Notes: a model not told the origin generated them from the letters alone. 64,000 nt of DNA from CAWKEY01 sp963696315 (GCA_963696315.1 CAVOJU010000024.1:124001-188000), one strand, 5' to 3'; positions 27,612 to 37,496 are shown, numbered from the stretch's first letter. Numbers and translations: made by a program.

Positions 27612-30600
27612 ATGCCAAAAAGAACCGACATAAAATCGATTTTACTACTGGGTGCCGGCCCCATTGTTATCGGTCAGGCTTGCGAGTTTGATTATTCAGG
27701 CACGCAAGCCTGTAAAGCACTAAGGGAAGAAGGTTATCGCGTCGTTCTGGTGAACTCCAATCCAGCCACCATTATGACCGACCCGGATATGGCCGATGCC
27801 ATCTACATCGAGCCCATCGACTGGCAAACCGTGGAAAAAATCATTGCCAAAGAACGCCCCGATGCCATATTGCCGACCATGGGCGGCCAAACCGCATTGA
27901 ATTGCGCGCTGGCTCTTGATGCCAACGGGGTGCTGGAAAAATATGGTGTGGAGATGATTGGCGCCACCAAGGAAGCCATTCATAAAGCCGAAGACCGTGC
28001 GCTGTTCAATCAGGCCATGCGCAAAATCGGCTTTGAAGTCGCCAAATCAAAAACCGCGCATTCGATCGAAGAAGCGCTGGCAGCGCAGCAGGAAGTGGGC
28101 TATCCAACCATTATCCGGCCTTCATTTACCATGGGCGGCAGCGGCGGCGGCATCGCCTACAACAAGGAAGAGTTTCTGGAAATCTGTGAACGCGGCCTGT
28201 ATTTATCGCCCACTAACGAATTATTGATCGAAGAATCGGTGCTGGGCTGGAAAGAATACGAAATGGAAGTCGTACGTGATTCAAAAGACAATTGCATCAT
28301 CGTCTGTTCCATTGAAAATTTCGATCCGATGGGCGTGCATACCGGCGACTCCATTACCGTAGCGCCCGCGCAAACCTTGACCGATAAAGAATATCAAATC
28401 CTGCGTAATGTCTCGTTGGCTGTGTTACGCGAGATTGGCGTAGACACCGGCGGCTCCAACGTGCAGGTAGCGATTAATCCCAAAGACGGACGCTTGATCG
28501 TCATTGAAATGAATCCACGGGTGTCTCGCTCCTCCGCATTGGCCTCAAAAGCGACCGGCTTCCCGATTGCCAAAGTGGCGGCAAAACTGGCGGTTGGCTA
28601 TACGCTGGACGAGTTGAAAAACGAAATCACCGGCGGCGCAACACCGGCATCGTTTGAACCTTCCATAGATTATGTGGTGACCAAGGTGCCACGCTTTACC
28701 TTTGAAAAATTTCCCCAGGCGGATGATCGTTTGACCACACAAATGAAATCCGTGGGTGAAGTCATGGCGATAGGACGGACTTTTCAGGAATCCCTGCAAA
28801 AAGCCCTGCGCGGACTGGAAATTGGCATCAGTGGACTTGATGAAATCATCGAGCTTACTGCCGATGATGCCGCTGAAAAAATGCAACGCGAAATGCGTCA
28901 CCCAGGCCCTGACCGACTGCTTTATGTCGCCGATGCCTTTCGTAGCGGCATGAGCCTCGAAGAAGTGCACGAAGCCAGTAAAATTGATCCCTGGTTTCTT
29001 GCCCAAGTTGAAGATTTAGTCGTTACTGAAAAATCGCTGGCAACCAAAACCCTGGCCACGTTACAAGACGGCGAACTCTACAAGCTTAAGCGCAAAGGCT
29101 TCTCAGACCAGCGTCTTGCCAAACTACTGGACACCTCCGAAACCGAAGTGCGCAATGTGCGCCATAAACAGGGCATCCGCCCGGTTTATAAACGCATCGA
29201 TTCCTGCGCCGCCGAATTTTCCTCGGATACAGCGTATTTATATTCAACCTATGAAGACGAATGCGAAGCGCGGGTTTCCGATAAAGAAAAAATCATTATT
29301 CTCGGTGGCGGGCCCAATCGTATCGGCCAGGGTATCGAGTTCGATTATTGCTGCGTACATGCCGCATTAGCCCTGCGTGAAGATGGTTATGAAACCATCA
29401 TGATCAACTGCAATCCCGAAACCGTTTCCACCGATTTTGATACGTCGGATCGATTATATTTCGAACCCTTAACACTGGAAGATGTCCTGGAAATTGTGCA
29501 TCTTGAGCAGCCCAAGGGCGTCATCGTTCAGTATGGCGGCCAGACCCCCTTAAAATTGGCGCGCGCACTGGAAGCGGCTGGCGCGCCCATCATCGGCACA
29601 TCGCCGGATTCAATCGACTTGGCTGAAGATCGTGAGCGCTTTCAAAAATTACTGGAGCGCCTGGATTTAAAACAACCACCCAATGCCACCGCCCGCTCTG
29701 TTGAGCAGGCGCTTAATGCCGCCAAAGAACTGGGCTACCCGTTGGTAGTCAGGCCTTCTTATGTATTAGGCGGCCGGGCCATGGAAATCGTCTTCAACGA
29801 AGAAGGCCTGCAACGTTATATGAAAGAAGCCGTTAGTGTGTCCAATGACTCGCCGGTATTGCTGGATCGCTTTCTGGATGACGCAGTTGAAATGGACGTC
29901 GATGCCATTTATGATGGCGAACGCGTTTTAATCGGCGGCCTGATGGAACACATTGAACAGGCAGGGATACATTCGGGCGATTCGGCCTGCTCCTTACCGC
30001 CCTATGAGTTAGCCCCTGCCCTTCAGGACAAATTGCGCGAACAGGTGGCCAAGATGGCGGAAGCCTTGGGTGTAAGAGGCTTGATGAATACCCAGTTTGC
30101 CATTCAGGGCGAAGATATTTATGTGCTCGAAGTCAATCCAAGAGCCTCACGGACTGCACCTTTTGTGTCCAAGGCCACGGGCTATCCGCTGGCCAAAATT
30201 GCGGCCCGCGTCATGGTTGGTCAATCGCTGGCCGAGCAAGGCGTTACCGAAGAGCGCATTCCTGCCTATTATTCGGTTAAAGAAGCGGTGTTCCCCTTTG
30301 TTAAATTTCCAGGCGTCGACCCCTTGTTGGGGCCCGAAATGAAGTCGACCGGCGAAGTCATGGGTGTAGGCAAAACCTTTGGCGAGGCGTTTGCCAAATC
30401 TCAGCGTGCCGCCGGTGTCAATTTAAATCAAAGCGGTAAAGTGCTAATTAGCATACGCGATGCCGATAAGGCTAAAGCGCCTGATATTGCCAGAATGCTG
30501 GTAGCCAAAAAATATGAGATTGTCGCAACCAGCGGTACTGCAAAAGTCCTGAAAACGGCAGGTATTCCTTGCGAAATCGTTTATAAAGTCAACGAAGGCC

Positions 30601-30830
30601 GGCCTAATACCGTGGATATGATCAAAAATGACCAGATCCAGCTGATTATTAATACCACAGAAGGCAAAAAAGCCATTACCGATTCGTTCACCATGCGCCG
30701 CGAAGCATTGCAGCATCGGGTAACCTATTACACCACCATGGCGGGCGCAAGAGCAGCCTGCTATGCCTTGGGGGAGCTTGATGCCGGCGATGTCAACTGC
30801 TTGCAGGATCTGCATAAGGCTTTTCGGTAA
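27612..30830 (+). CDS. carB: carbamoyl-phosphate synthase large subunit
   Basis: 1072 residues, full length. Two homologous ATP-grasp halves are visible. The first starts at SILLLGAGPIVIGQACEFDYSGTQ and the second at IIILGGGPNRIGQGIEFDYCCVHA, the paired biotin-carboxylase-like motifs. The C-terminal MGS-like regulatory domain (SGTAKVLKTAGIPCEIVYKV, NTTEGKKAITDS) is present. It makes carbamoyl phosphate from bicarbonate, ATP and ammonia. greA begins 62 bp downstream. Confidence 0.99.
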   Translation: MPKRTDIKSILLLGAGPIVIGQACEFDYSGTQACKALREEGYRVVLVNSNPATIMTDPDMADAIYIEPIDWQTVEKIIAKERPDAILPTMGGQTALNCALALDANGVLEKYGVEMIGATKEAIHKAEDRALFNQAMRKIGFEVAKSKTAHSIEEALAAQQEVGYPTIIRPSFTMGGSGGGIAYNKEEFLEICERGLYLSPTNELLIEESVLGWKEYEMEVVRDSKDNCIIVCSIENFDPMGVHTGDSITVAPAQTLTDKEYQILRNVSLAVLREIGVDTGGSNVQVAINPKDGRLIVIEMNPRVSRSSALASKATGFPIAKVAAKLAVGYTLDELKNEITGGATPASFEPSIDYVVTKVPRFTFEKFPQADDRLTTQMKSVGEVMAIGRTFQESLQKALRGLEIGISGLDEIIELTADDAAEKMQREMRHPGPDRLLYVADAFRSGMSLEEVHEASKIDPWFLAQVEDLVVTEKSLATKTLATLQDGELYKLKRKGFSDQRLAKLLDTSETEVRNVRHKQGIRPVYKRIDSCAAEFSSDTAYLYSTYEDECEARVSDKEKIIILGGGPNRIGQGIEFDYCCVHAALALREDGYETIMINCNPETVSTDFDTSDRLYFEPLTLEDVLEIVHLEQPKGVIVQYGGQTPLKLARALEAAGAPIIGTSPDSIDLAEDRERFQKLLERLDLKQPPNATARSVEQALNAAKELGYPLVVRPSYVLGGRAMEIVFNEEGLQRYMKEAVSVSNDSPVLLDRFLDDAVEMDVDAIYDGERVLIGGLMEHIEQAGIHSGDSACSLPPYELAPALQDKLREQVAKMAEALGVRGLMNTQFAIQGEDIYVLEVNPRASRTAPFVSKATGYPLAKIAARVMVGQSLAEQGVTEERIPAYYSVKEAVFPFVKFPGVDPLLGPEMKSTGEVMGVGKTFGEAFAKSQRAAGVNLNQSGKVLISIRDADKAKAPDIARMLVAKKYEIVATSGTAKVLKTAGIPCEIVYKVNEGRPNTVDMIKNDQIQLIINTTEGKKAITDSFTMRREALQHRVTYYTTMAGARAACYALGELDAGDVNCLQDLHKAFR

Positions 30831-30892
30831 TTGCCCGATGATGTGAATCCCCATGAGGGATCGATAAGTTATATTTTTGGAGTTGTATCAGA

Positions 30893-31369
30893 ATGAATAA
30901 AGTACCTCTTACCGTAAAGGGCGCAGAAAAATTGCGGGCCGAATTGGAGGAATTAAAGTCGGTTGTGCGTCCGCGCATCATTGCATCGATTGCCACCGCC
31001 AGAGCGCACGGTGATTTGAAAGAAAACGCCGAATATCATGCTGCGAAAGAGCAGCAAAGTTTTGCCGAGGGGCGTATTTCAGAAATTGAGAGTAAATTGT
31101 CCAATGCACAAATTATTGACGTTACCAAGGTCGATGCCAATGGAAAGGTGGTGTTTGGCGCGACCGTAGAAATCGAAGACATTGAAACTGAAAGAAAGGT
31201 AACTTATCAGATTGTTGGTGAAGACGAGGCCAATATCAAGGAGAACCGCATTTCAATCGGCTCGCCGATTGCGCGCGCATTAATTGGCAAAGAAGCTGGA
31301 GATATTGTTACGGTGAAAGCGCCGGGCGGCAATGTTGAGTATGAAATCATCTCCATTCAATACATTTGA
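30893..31369 (+). CDS. greA: transcription elongation factor GreA
   Basis: 158 residues. The N-terminal coiled coil (AEKLRAELEELKSVVRPRIIASIATARAHGDLKENAEYHAAKEQQ) bears the conserved acidic tip (GDLKENAEYHAA). The C-terminal FKBP-like domain ends SPIARALIGKEAGDIVTVKAPGG. It rescues backtracked RNA polymerase by stimulating transcript cleavage. It ends 24 bp before a strong bidirectional terminator shared with the converging yhbY. Confidence 0.98.
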   Translation: MNKVPLTVKGAEKLRAELEELKSVVRPRIIASIATARAHGDLKENAEYHAAKEQQSFAEGRISEIESKLSNAQIIDVTKVDANGKVVFGATVEIEDIETERKVTYQIVGEDEANIKENRISIGSPIARALIGKEAGDIVTVKAPGGNVEYEIISIQYI

Positions 31370-31393
31370 ATGCGAAAATGTGGGGGCGTGCCA

Positions 31394-31431
31394 CCCGGCG
31401 AAAGGCTTGGATTTTCAAGCCTTTCGCCGGG
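31394..31431. terminator. strong bidirectional terminator between greA and yhbY
   Basis: A perfect 16-bp stem: CCCGGCGAAAGGCTTG (31394-31409), six-base loop, and its exact complement (31416-31431). It is followed by TCTTTATT on the plus strand and sits between the convergent greA and yhbY. Confidence 0.93.
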
Positions 31432-31437
31432 TCTTTA

Positions 31438-31705
31438 TTATTTATTCGGATTTACACGGTAAATAACTGCAATTTGGCCAATCGTTTGAATCAGTGCTGC
31501 GCCGGTATCGCTACAGATTTTCTCGCTAATTTGCTTGCGCTGCTTCACGTTCGGCACGAATTTTTATTTTAATGAGTTCGTGAGTATCCAGCGCCAACTC
31601 TATCTCCGCCAAGACGGCCGAAGTCAATCCGGCTTGACCGATCATAATCACGGGTTTTAAGCCATGAGCCTGAGCCCGAAATTTTTTCTTATCTGCAGCG
31701 TTCAC
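31438..31705 (-). CDS. yhbY: YhbY ribosome-assembly RNA-binding protein, one frameshift
   Basis: A CRS1/YhbY-domain protein (~89 residues) that associates with the pre-50S subunit. From GTG 31705 (AGGAAAG upstream) the first frame reads KKKFRAQAHGLKPVIMIGQA, then AVLAEIELALDTHELIKIKIRAERE. A frame change near 31540-31548 is needed to reach RKQISEKICSDTGAALIQTIGQIAVIYR and the stop at 31438. The greA-yhbY divergent/convergent neighbourhood next to rlmE is normal for gammaproteobacteria. Too short in either frame alone to be obvious. Confidence 0.85.
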
Positions 31706-31756
31706 TCTTAAATCTTTCCTAAATCAAAATCATAATTTTACACTAAATCAATACGC

Positions 31757-32374
31757 ATGGGACGAAGTAAAAGCAGCAATCGCTGGATGCAGGAACATTT
31801 CCAGGATGAGTATGTCAAAATGGCTCAGGCGCAGGGCTACCGGTCGAGAGCGGTTTTTAAACTCAAGGAAATTCAGGAAAAGGACCAGATCATCAAGCCG
31901 GGCATGAACATCATAGATTTGGGGGCCGCGCCGGGCGGATGGTCACAATTTGCACGCCAGCTTATCGGAAAAAAACACAAACTCATTGCACTGGATATTT
32001 TGCCTATGGATCCCATTGAAAGTGTGGATTTTATCCAGGGCGATTTTCGCGAACAGGCTGTCCTGGATGAACTATTTGTCATTCTTGACGGCGCGCCGGT
32101 GGATCTGGTCATGTCCGATATGGCGCCGAACATGAGTGGCAATAAAGGCGTCGATCAGGCCAGATCCATTTATTTGGCGAGCTAGCTTTGGACACCGCCA
32201 GAACAGCTATTAGCGAAAAGCGGGGCTTTTCTGGTTAAATTATTTCACGGCGAAGGTTTTGAACTCTTCTATCAAGAAGTACAGCAATCTTTTGCAAAAG
32301 TGGTCATTAGAAAGCCAAAAGCATCCAGACCACGCAGTAATGAGGTTTATATTTTGGCCAAGGGCTTTAAATAA
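31757..32374 (+). CDS. rlmE: 23S rRNA 2'-O-ribose methyltransferase RlmE (FtsJ), two compensating frameshifts
   Basis: It methylates U2552 of 23S rRNA. IIDLGAAPGGWSQFA is the SAM motif I, and DLVMSDMAPNMSG and FLVKLFHGEGFE carry the K-D-K-E catalytic tetrad region. The frame is interrupted by TAG at 32183-32185, but the frame +1 reads ELALDTARTAISEK, and after about 32217 the original frame resumes (SGAFLVKLFHGEGF to the stop at 32374). A one-base deletion near 32179 and an insertion near 32217 account for it. The corrected length of ~205 residues is normal. It is next to ftsH, as in enterics. Confidence 0.93.
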
Positions 32375-32472
32375 GCTTCACTTAGGCCTTATATTCACCT
32401 TACATAACAAATGTAGCATTATCACTCTCAACTTTTGGTACCCGGTAAAGGCGGGATAAATAGCGACAATTA

Positions 32473-32494
32473 GGAATAGTATTCCTGATATAAT
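32473..32494 (+). promoter_or_regulatory. extended -10 promoter and palindrome upstream of ftsH
   Basis: TGATATAAT (32486-32494) is a textbook extended -10. Directly before it lies GGAATAGTATTCC (32473-32485), palindromic except for the central base, in the spacer where an operator could sit. Confidence 0.5.
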
Positions 32495-32540
32495 GATTGA
32501 GTTTTTAAACCGGCAGGCATTCAGGCCTAGGGCGTGTAAA

Positions 32541-34469
32541 TTGAACGATATGATAAAAAACATAATCCTGTGGGTCGTCATTGCCGTTGTATTGATGTCC
32601 ATTTTTAATAATTTTGGCCCTCAGAATGACCGCACCGATTCGTCCGTGTCTTATTCCCAATTCATCGAATCGGTAAAAACGGGGCAAGTGCAACAGGTCA
32701 TGATTGACAACAATGTCATCAAAGGCAAAATGCAGAGTGGCCAAAAATTCAAGACTTATGCGCCTAATGATCCGCATCTGGTCGATGATTTGCTGGCTAA
32801 TGGCGTTGAAATCAAAGCCATTCCTCCCGAACAGCCTTCGATGTTGATGCAGTTGCTGGTTTCGTTTGGGCCGATGCTGTTGCTGATAGCTGTGTGGGTA
32901 TTCTTCATGCGGCAAATGCAGGGAGGAGCAGCCGGCGGCCGCGGCGCCATGACTTTTGGGAAAAGCAAAGCGCGTATGCTGGAAGAAGACCAAATAAAGG
33001 TCACCTTTGCAGACGTTGCGGGCTGTGACGAGGCCAAAGAAGAAGTTGTGGAAATGGTTGATTTCCTTAAAGATCCGGCGAAATATCAGCGCCTGGGCGG
33101 AAAAATTCCACGTGGAGCCCTGATGATTGGCCCGCCCGGCACAGGCAAAACGCTGTTGGCCAGAGCCATCGCCGGGGAAGCCAAAGTACCCTTTTTCACC
33201 ATTTCCGGCTCTGATTTTGTTGAAATGTTCGTTGGTGTCGGCGCCTCCCGGGTGCGTGATATGTTTGAACAGGCCAAAAAACACGCCCCCTGCATTATCT
33301 TCATTGATGAAATTGATGCGGTCGGCCGTCAGCGCGGCGCCGGTCTAGGCGGCGGCAATGATGAACGGGAACAGACCTTAAACCAGTTGTTGGTTGAAAT
33401 GGATGGTTTTGAAGGCAACGAAGGCATTATTGTCATTGCCGCCACCAACCGTCCCGATGTATTGGATCAGGCCTTATTACGACCCGGTCGGTTCGATCGC
33501 CAGGTTACCGTGGGGCTGCCTGATGTCAAAGGCCGAGAGCAGATTCTTAAAGTCCATATGAAAAAGGTACCAGCCGCTGATGACGTAGAAGTCAAATATA
33601 TTGCCCAAGGCACGCCCGGCTTCTCTGGAGCGGATTTGGCGAACCTGATCAATGAGGCGGCTTTATTTGCCGCGAGAATGAATAAACGCCTGGTCAGCAT
33701 GGTCGATTTGGAAAAAGCCAAGGACAAATTGATCATGGGAGTCGAAAGGACTTCCATGGTGATGAATGAGAAAGAAAAGAAAATGACGGCCTACCACGAA
33801 GCCGGCCATGCCATTGTCGGCCGCCTGGTTCCTGAACATGACCCTGTTTACAAGGTCAGCATCATGCCCAGAGGACGCGCATTAGGCGTTACCATGTTCC
33901 TGCCGGAACGGGATCAGTACAGTGCCAGTAAACAAAAACTGGACAGCATGATCTCCAGTTTATATGGCGGCCGCATTGCCGAAGAAATGATTTTTGGCTG
34001 GGAACAGGTCAGTACCGGTGCTTCAAACGATATTGAGCGCGCCACTGAGCTAGCCAGAAATATGGTCACCAAATGGGGGTTTTCGCAACGTTTGGGACCT
34101 TTGGCGTATAGCGAAGAAGAAGGCGAGGTTTTCCTGGGCCGTTCGGTTACCCAACATAAAACCGTTGCCGAAGAAACATCCCATACCATCGATGAAGAAA
34201 TCCGATCATTTATCGACCGCAACTATGAGCGTGCAGAAAGAATTCTAAAAGAGAATATAGACATTCTTCACGCCATGGCCGAGGCATTAATGAAGTATGA
34301 GACCATTGACAAGTATCAAATTGACGACTTGATGGCGCGAAAACCGGTTAGAGATCCTCAAGGCTGGGATGATACCCCGCCTAAAAGCGGTGTAACTGGC
34401 GATGAAACCAAAGAAAAAGACGACAAAAAAGCTGAGCCCACGATAGGTGGAACAGCTGAGCAAAGCTAA
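32541..34469 (+). CDS. ftsH: ATP-dependent zinc metalloprotease FtsH
   Basis: ~642 residues. Two membrane helices (IILWVVIAVVLMSIF near the N-terminus and LLVSFGPMLLLIAVWVFFM) flank the periplasmic domain. The AAA module has Walker A GPPGTGKT, Walker B CIIFIDEIDAVG and the arginine finger region ATNRPDVLDQALLRPGRFDR. HEAGH is the zinc-binding protease motif. It degrades membrane proteins and short-lived regulators such as sigma32. The start is uncertain: TTG 32541 or ATG 32550 fit the family, while 32493 would overlap the -10 box. folP, usual after ftsH, is absent. Confidence 0.97.
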   Translation: MNDMIKNIILWVVIAVVLMSIFNNFGPQNDRTDSSVSYSQFIESVKTGQVQQVMIDNNVIKGKMQSGQKFKTYAPNDPHLVDDLLANGVEIKAIPPEQPSMLMQLLVSFGPMLLLIAVWVFFMRQMQGGAAGGRGAMTFGKSKARMLEEDQIKVTFADVAGCDEAKEEVVEMVDFLKDPAKYQRLGGKIPRGALMIGPPGTGKTLLARAIAGEAKVPFFTISGSDFVEMFVGVGASRVRDMFEQAKKHAPCIIFIDEIDAVGRQRGAGLGGGNDEREQTLNQLLVEMDGFEGNEGIIVIAATNRPDVLDQALLRPGRFDRQVTVGLPDVKGREQILKVHMKKVPAADDVEVKYIAQGTPGFSGADLANLINEAALFAARMNKRLVSMVDLEKAKDKLIMGVERTSMVMNEKEKKMTAYHEAGHAIVGRLVPEHDPVYKVSIMPRGRALGVTMFLPERDQYSASKQKLDSMISSLYGGRIAEEMIFGWEQVSTGASNDIERATELARNMVTKWGFSQRLGPLAYSEEEGEVFLGRSVTQHKTVAEETSHTIDEEIRSFIDRNYERAERILKENIDILHAMAEALMKYETIDKYQIDDLMARKPVRDPQGWDDTPPKSGVTGDETKEKDDKKAEPTIGGTAEQS

Positions 34470-34494
34470 AAAAGTTTTGCCCCCGCTCAAATTG

Positions 34495-34527
34495 AAAGAG
34501 AGGCTTAAAAAACCTCTCTTTTTTTTA
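34495..34527 (+). terminator. rho-independent terminator after ftsH
   Basis: AAAGAGAGG (34495-34503) pairs with CCTCTCTTT (34513-34521) and continues into a run of T. It lies 26 bp after the ftsH stop. Confidence 0.9.
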
Positions 34528-34651
34528 TGGAAAAAAATAGGCTAAAAGCTGCTAAAGTTACTCAAAATTAGGCGACAAATCATTTTGATAGCCGCCTCTA
34601 TCCCCGCATAACGAGGATATCTACATTCTCCAGTCAACAGGATTTAGATTC

Positions 34652-35992
34652 ATGACAAAAAAATATTTTGGAACCGACGGCATCAGAGGCAAAGTTGGCG
34701 TACCACCCATAACAGCTGATTTTTTGTTGAAATTAGGATGGGCTACCGGCCGGGTTTTTGCCAAAGAAGGCTATGGTTTTGTGCTGGTGGGCAAGGATAC
34801 CCGCATTTCGGGCTATATGTTTGAATCCGCACTGGAAGCCGGCCTGACCGCAGCCGGTGTCGATACCCATTTGCTAGGGCCAATGCCCACGCCGGGCATA
34901 GCCTATTTGACAAGGACGTTTAGAGCGCGAGCAGGCATCGTCATCAGCGCCTCCCATAACCCTTATTACGATAATGGCATTAAATTTTTTTCAGTACAAG
35001 GCATAAAGCTGCCCGATGAAATTGAAGAAAGAATAGAACATTTCATTGATTCACCCATGACCACGGTGGAATCATCGAAACTGGGCAAGGCAAAACGTAT
35101 TGTCGATGCGGCCGGCCGCTACATTGAATTCTGCAAGGCCAGCGTGCCGCCCGGGCTTGATTTTAACGGCATGAGGATCATCATTGATTGTGCTCATGGC
35201 GCAACTTATCATATCGCACCGCACGTTTTCAGAGAATTGGGCGCAGAAGTAGTTACCATTGGCACGTCACCAAACGGGCTCAACATTAATGAGGAATGCG
35301 GCTCAACCAACCCGGATAAATTGGTTGCCACGGTGCTGGCTTATCGGGCAGATCTCGGAATCGCGCTGGACGGTGACGGCGATCGCGTCGTCATGGTTGA
35401 TCACAAAGGCGAAATCGTCGATGGCGATGAACTCATCTATATCATCGCTAAAGCCAGAATGGAATCAGGTTTGTTATCCGGGCCGGTAATAGGTACCTTA
35501 ATGACCAACCTAGGCATGGAACATGGCCTGAAACGGCTGGGCATTAATCTATTGCGTGCCAAAGTGGGTGACCGCTATGTCATGGAAATGCTGGTTGAAA
35601 ATAAAGCCATTCTGGGCGGAGAAAACTCCGGACATATTATTTGCCTGGACAGAACAACAACCGGTGATGGAATTATTTCGGCATTGCAAGTCATGGCTGA
35701 AATGCGGCACAGTGGAAAAAATCTGTTCGAACTGAAATCCGGCATGGAAAAATACCCACAAGTTCTCATCAACATCAAAGCCAATACAAAAGTGAACCTG
35801 GATGACAATGAGACCATACAAAAAGCCGTAAAGTCAGTTGAGCAAAAACTGGCCGACAAAGGCCGTGTATTACTCAGGGCATCCGGAACAGAGCCATTAA
35901 TCCGCGTAATGGTCGAAGGCGAAAATGCAGATCTAGTCAATAAGTACGCGCAACAACTGGCTGACGATGTCAAGAAAGCAATAGGCGCTTGA
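34652..35992 (+). CDS. glmM: phosphoglucosamine mutase
   Basis: 446 residues. KYFGTDGIRGKVG opens the alpha-D-phosphohexomutase fold. ISASHNPYYDNGIKFF holds the phosphoserine (Ser101), DGDGDRVVMVD the magnesium loop and RASGTEPLIRVMVEG the phosphate-binding loop. It converts glucosamine-6-phosphate to glucosamine-1-phosphate for peptidoglycan and LPS. Upstream, 34528-34651 shows no gene. tpiA follows on the same strand. Confidence 0.97.
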   Translation: MTKKYFGTDGIRGKVGVPPITADFLLKLGWATGRVFAKEGYGFVLVGKDTRISGYMFESALEAGLTAAGVDTHLLGPMPTPGIAYLTRTFRARAGIVISASHNPYYDNGIKFFSVQGIKLPDEIEERIEHFIDSPMTTVESSKLGKAKRIVDAAGRYIEFCKASVPPGLDFNGMRIIIDCAHGATYHIAPHVFRELGAEVVTIGTSPNGLNINEECGSTNPDKLVATVLAYRADLGIALDGDGDRVVMVDHKGEIVDGDELIYIIAKARMESGLLSGPVIGTLMTNLGMEHGLKRLGINLLRAKVGDRYVMEMLVENKAILGGENSGHIICLDRTTTGDGIISALQVMAEMRHSGKNLFELKSGMEKYPQVLINIKANTKVNLDDNETIQKAVKSVEQKLADKGRVLLRASGTEPLIRVMVEGENADLVNKYAQQLADDVKKAIGA

Positions 35993-36048
35993 ATTAAGCG
36001 TCTTTAGTCTATATCATAAGTGGTTTGATTCTATATGAGAGTATAAAC

Positions 36049-36795
36049 ATGCGTCAGTCTCTGGTTGTAGGAAATTGGAAAATGAATGGCACCCGTGCCA
36101 GTTCCGAATCACTTGCAAAAGCCATCATAAACGGCATTGGCTCAGGCAGCGCAGGCATCGCCGTCTGTGTACCGTATGTTTATCTGCCTGCCGTGGCCGA
36201 ACTGGCTAAAAATACCCCGCTGGCATTAGGATCGCAAAACGTCGCTGACAAGGAATCCGGCGCTTATACCGGTGAAATTTCAGCCTCCATGTTAAAGGAA
36301 TTGGGTTGCAAATATGCACTCGTCGGCCACTCCGAACGTCGTAGTTATTATGGCGACACCAACGAATCGGTGGCCGCCCGCTTTTGCCAGGCGCAAACAC
36401 AGGGCATCATCCCTATTCTATGCGTAGGCGAGACCCTGGAACAGCGTGAAAAGGATCAAACATTTGCAGTTATCGATGAGCAACTCAGTGCGGTAATCAG
36501 TCTTGCCGGCATAGACGCATTTAAAACCGCCGTCATTGCCTATGAACCGGTTTGGGCGATAGGCACTGGCAAAACAGCAAGCGATGAACAGGCGCAAGAA
36601 GTTCATCAATATATTCGTCAGTACATGGCCGCTAAAGATCAGGCCATTGCCGAAAAGGTACAAATTTTATACGGCGGCAGCGTCAAGGCGGACAACGCCC
36701 AAGGCTTGTTTGCCATGCCGGATATAGACGGCGGTTTAATTGGCGGAGCTTCGCTGGATGCCGACTCCTTTTTAAAGATATATCATTCGATTTAG
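36049..36795 (+). CDS. tpiA: triosephosphate isomerase
   Basis: 248 residues from ATG 36049 (GAGAG upstream; an in-frame start at 36025 would add eight untypical residues). VVGNWKMNGT carries Asn9 and Lys11, ALVGHSERR the catalytic histidine, and IAYEPVWAIGTGKTAS the catalytic glutamate. YGGSVKADNA and GLIGGASL are the phosphate-binding loops. A glycolytic/Calvin-type enzyme here placed between glmM and secG. Confidence 0.97.
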   Translation: MRQSLVVGNWKMNGTRASSESLAKAIINGIGSGSAGIAVCVPYVYLPAVAELAKNTPLALGSQNVADKESGAYTGEISASMLKELGCKYALVGHSERRSYYGDTNESVAARFCQAQTQGIIPILCVGETLEQREKDQTFAVIDEQLSAVISLAGIDAFKTAVIAYEPVWAIGTGKTASDEQAQEVHQYIRQYMAAKDQAIAEKVQILYGGSVKADNAQGLFAMPDIDGGLIGGASLDADSFLKIYHSI

Positions 36796-36812
36796 AGTAA
36801 CTCAGACTTTTT

Positions 36813-37316
36813 ATGTATCAGGTAATAATTGTTATTCACGTTTTATTGGGTTTGGGCGTTATAGGCTTGGTCTTGATGCAGCAAGGCAAAGGCGCTGATG
36901 CCGGCGCTGCTTTTGGCACCGGTTCGTCCGGCACTGTTTTTGGCGCTCAGGGCGCGGCTTCTTTTTTATCCCGATCAACAGCAATTCTCGCGACTTTGTT
37001 TTTTACAACCAGCCTTGGGCTAGCTATCCTAAGCGGCAATCAAGGTGGCAATGTCTATGATTTCATGAGCACGCCAGAAGTTGAGAAAGACACACTAGGC
37101 ATTCCCGACGTCGATGGCGCTAAAAGCATAAACAGCGTGCCCTCAGTTCCTGCAACCGTCAAGCCTGAAAGCATACCAGCCCCTGCATCCAAGCCGGCTG
37201 CTGAGCAAGCGCCAAGTAAAGTGACGGGCCCAGAAGAGAAAAAAGCCAGTCCCGAGTCCGCGCCCACAACAATTCAGGAAAAGAAAAATACCGTAAACAA
37301 TCCGGTAGCAAACTAA
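36813..37316 (+). CDS. secG: preprotein translocase subunit SecG, with long C-terminal tail
   Basis: 167 residues against ~110 in E. coli. Two membrane helices (VIIVIHVLLGLGVIGLVLM and STAILATLFFTTSLGLAIL) flank the conserved GADAGAAFGTGSSGTVFGAQGAASFL loop. The tail of ~90 residues is rich in Pro, Ala, Glu and Lys (PASKPAAEQAPSK and similar) and should be disordered. It assists SecYE. It lies directly upstream of tRNA-Leu(GAG), the same secG-leuU order as in E. coli. Confidence 0.95.
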   Translation: MYQVIIVIHVLLGLGVIGLVLMQQGKGADAGAAFGTGSSGTVFGAQGAASFLSRSTAILATLFFTTSLGLAILSGNQGGNVYDFMSTPEVEKDTLGIPDVDGAKSINSVPSVPATVKPESIPAPASKPAAEQAPSKVTGPEEKKASPESAPTTIQEKKNTVNNPVAN

Positions 37317-37343
37317 TTAGAACAACGTTTAATATCGTATATT

Positions 37344-37428
37344 GCCGATGTGGTGAAATTGGTAGACACGCCATCTTGAGGGGGTGGTGACGCAAGTCGT
37401 GCCGGTTCAAATCCGGCCATCGGCACCA
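37344..37428 (+). tRNA. leuU: tRNA-Leu (anticodon GAG)
   Basis: Class II tRNA: acceptor GCCGATG pairing with CATCGGC, D-loop GGTAGACACG, anticodon loop CTTGAGG, a long variable arm (GTGGTGACGCAAGTC), the T-arm GGTTCAAATCC and encoded CCA. A terminator follows at 37461. Confidence 0.97.
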
Positions 37429-37460
37429 AATAGAAGCTTCAAGTAGCTTTTTGAAGCACA

Positions 37461-37496
37461 AAAACCCGCTAAGTTTAATAATTAGCGGGTTTTTTA
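37461..37496 (+). terminator. terminator after secG-tRNA-Leu
   Basis: AACCCGCTAA (37463-37472), eight-base loop, TTAGCGGGTT (37482-37491) and a T-run. Confidence 0.92.
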
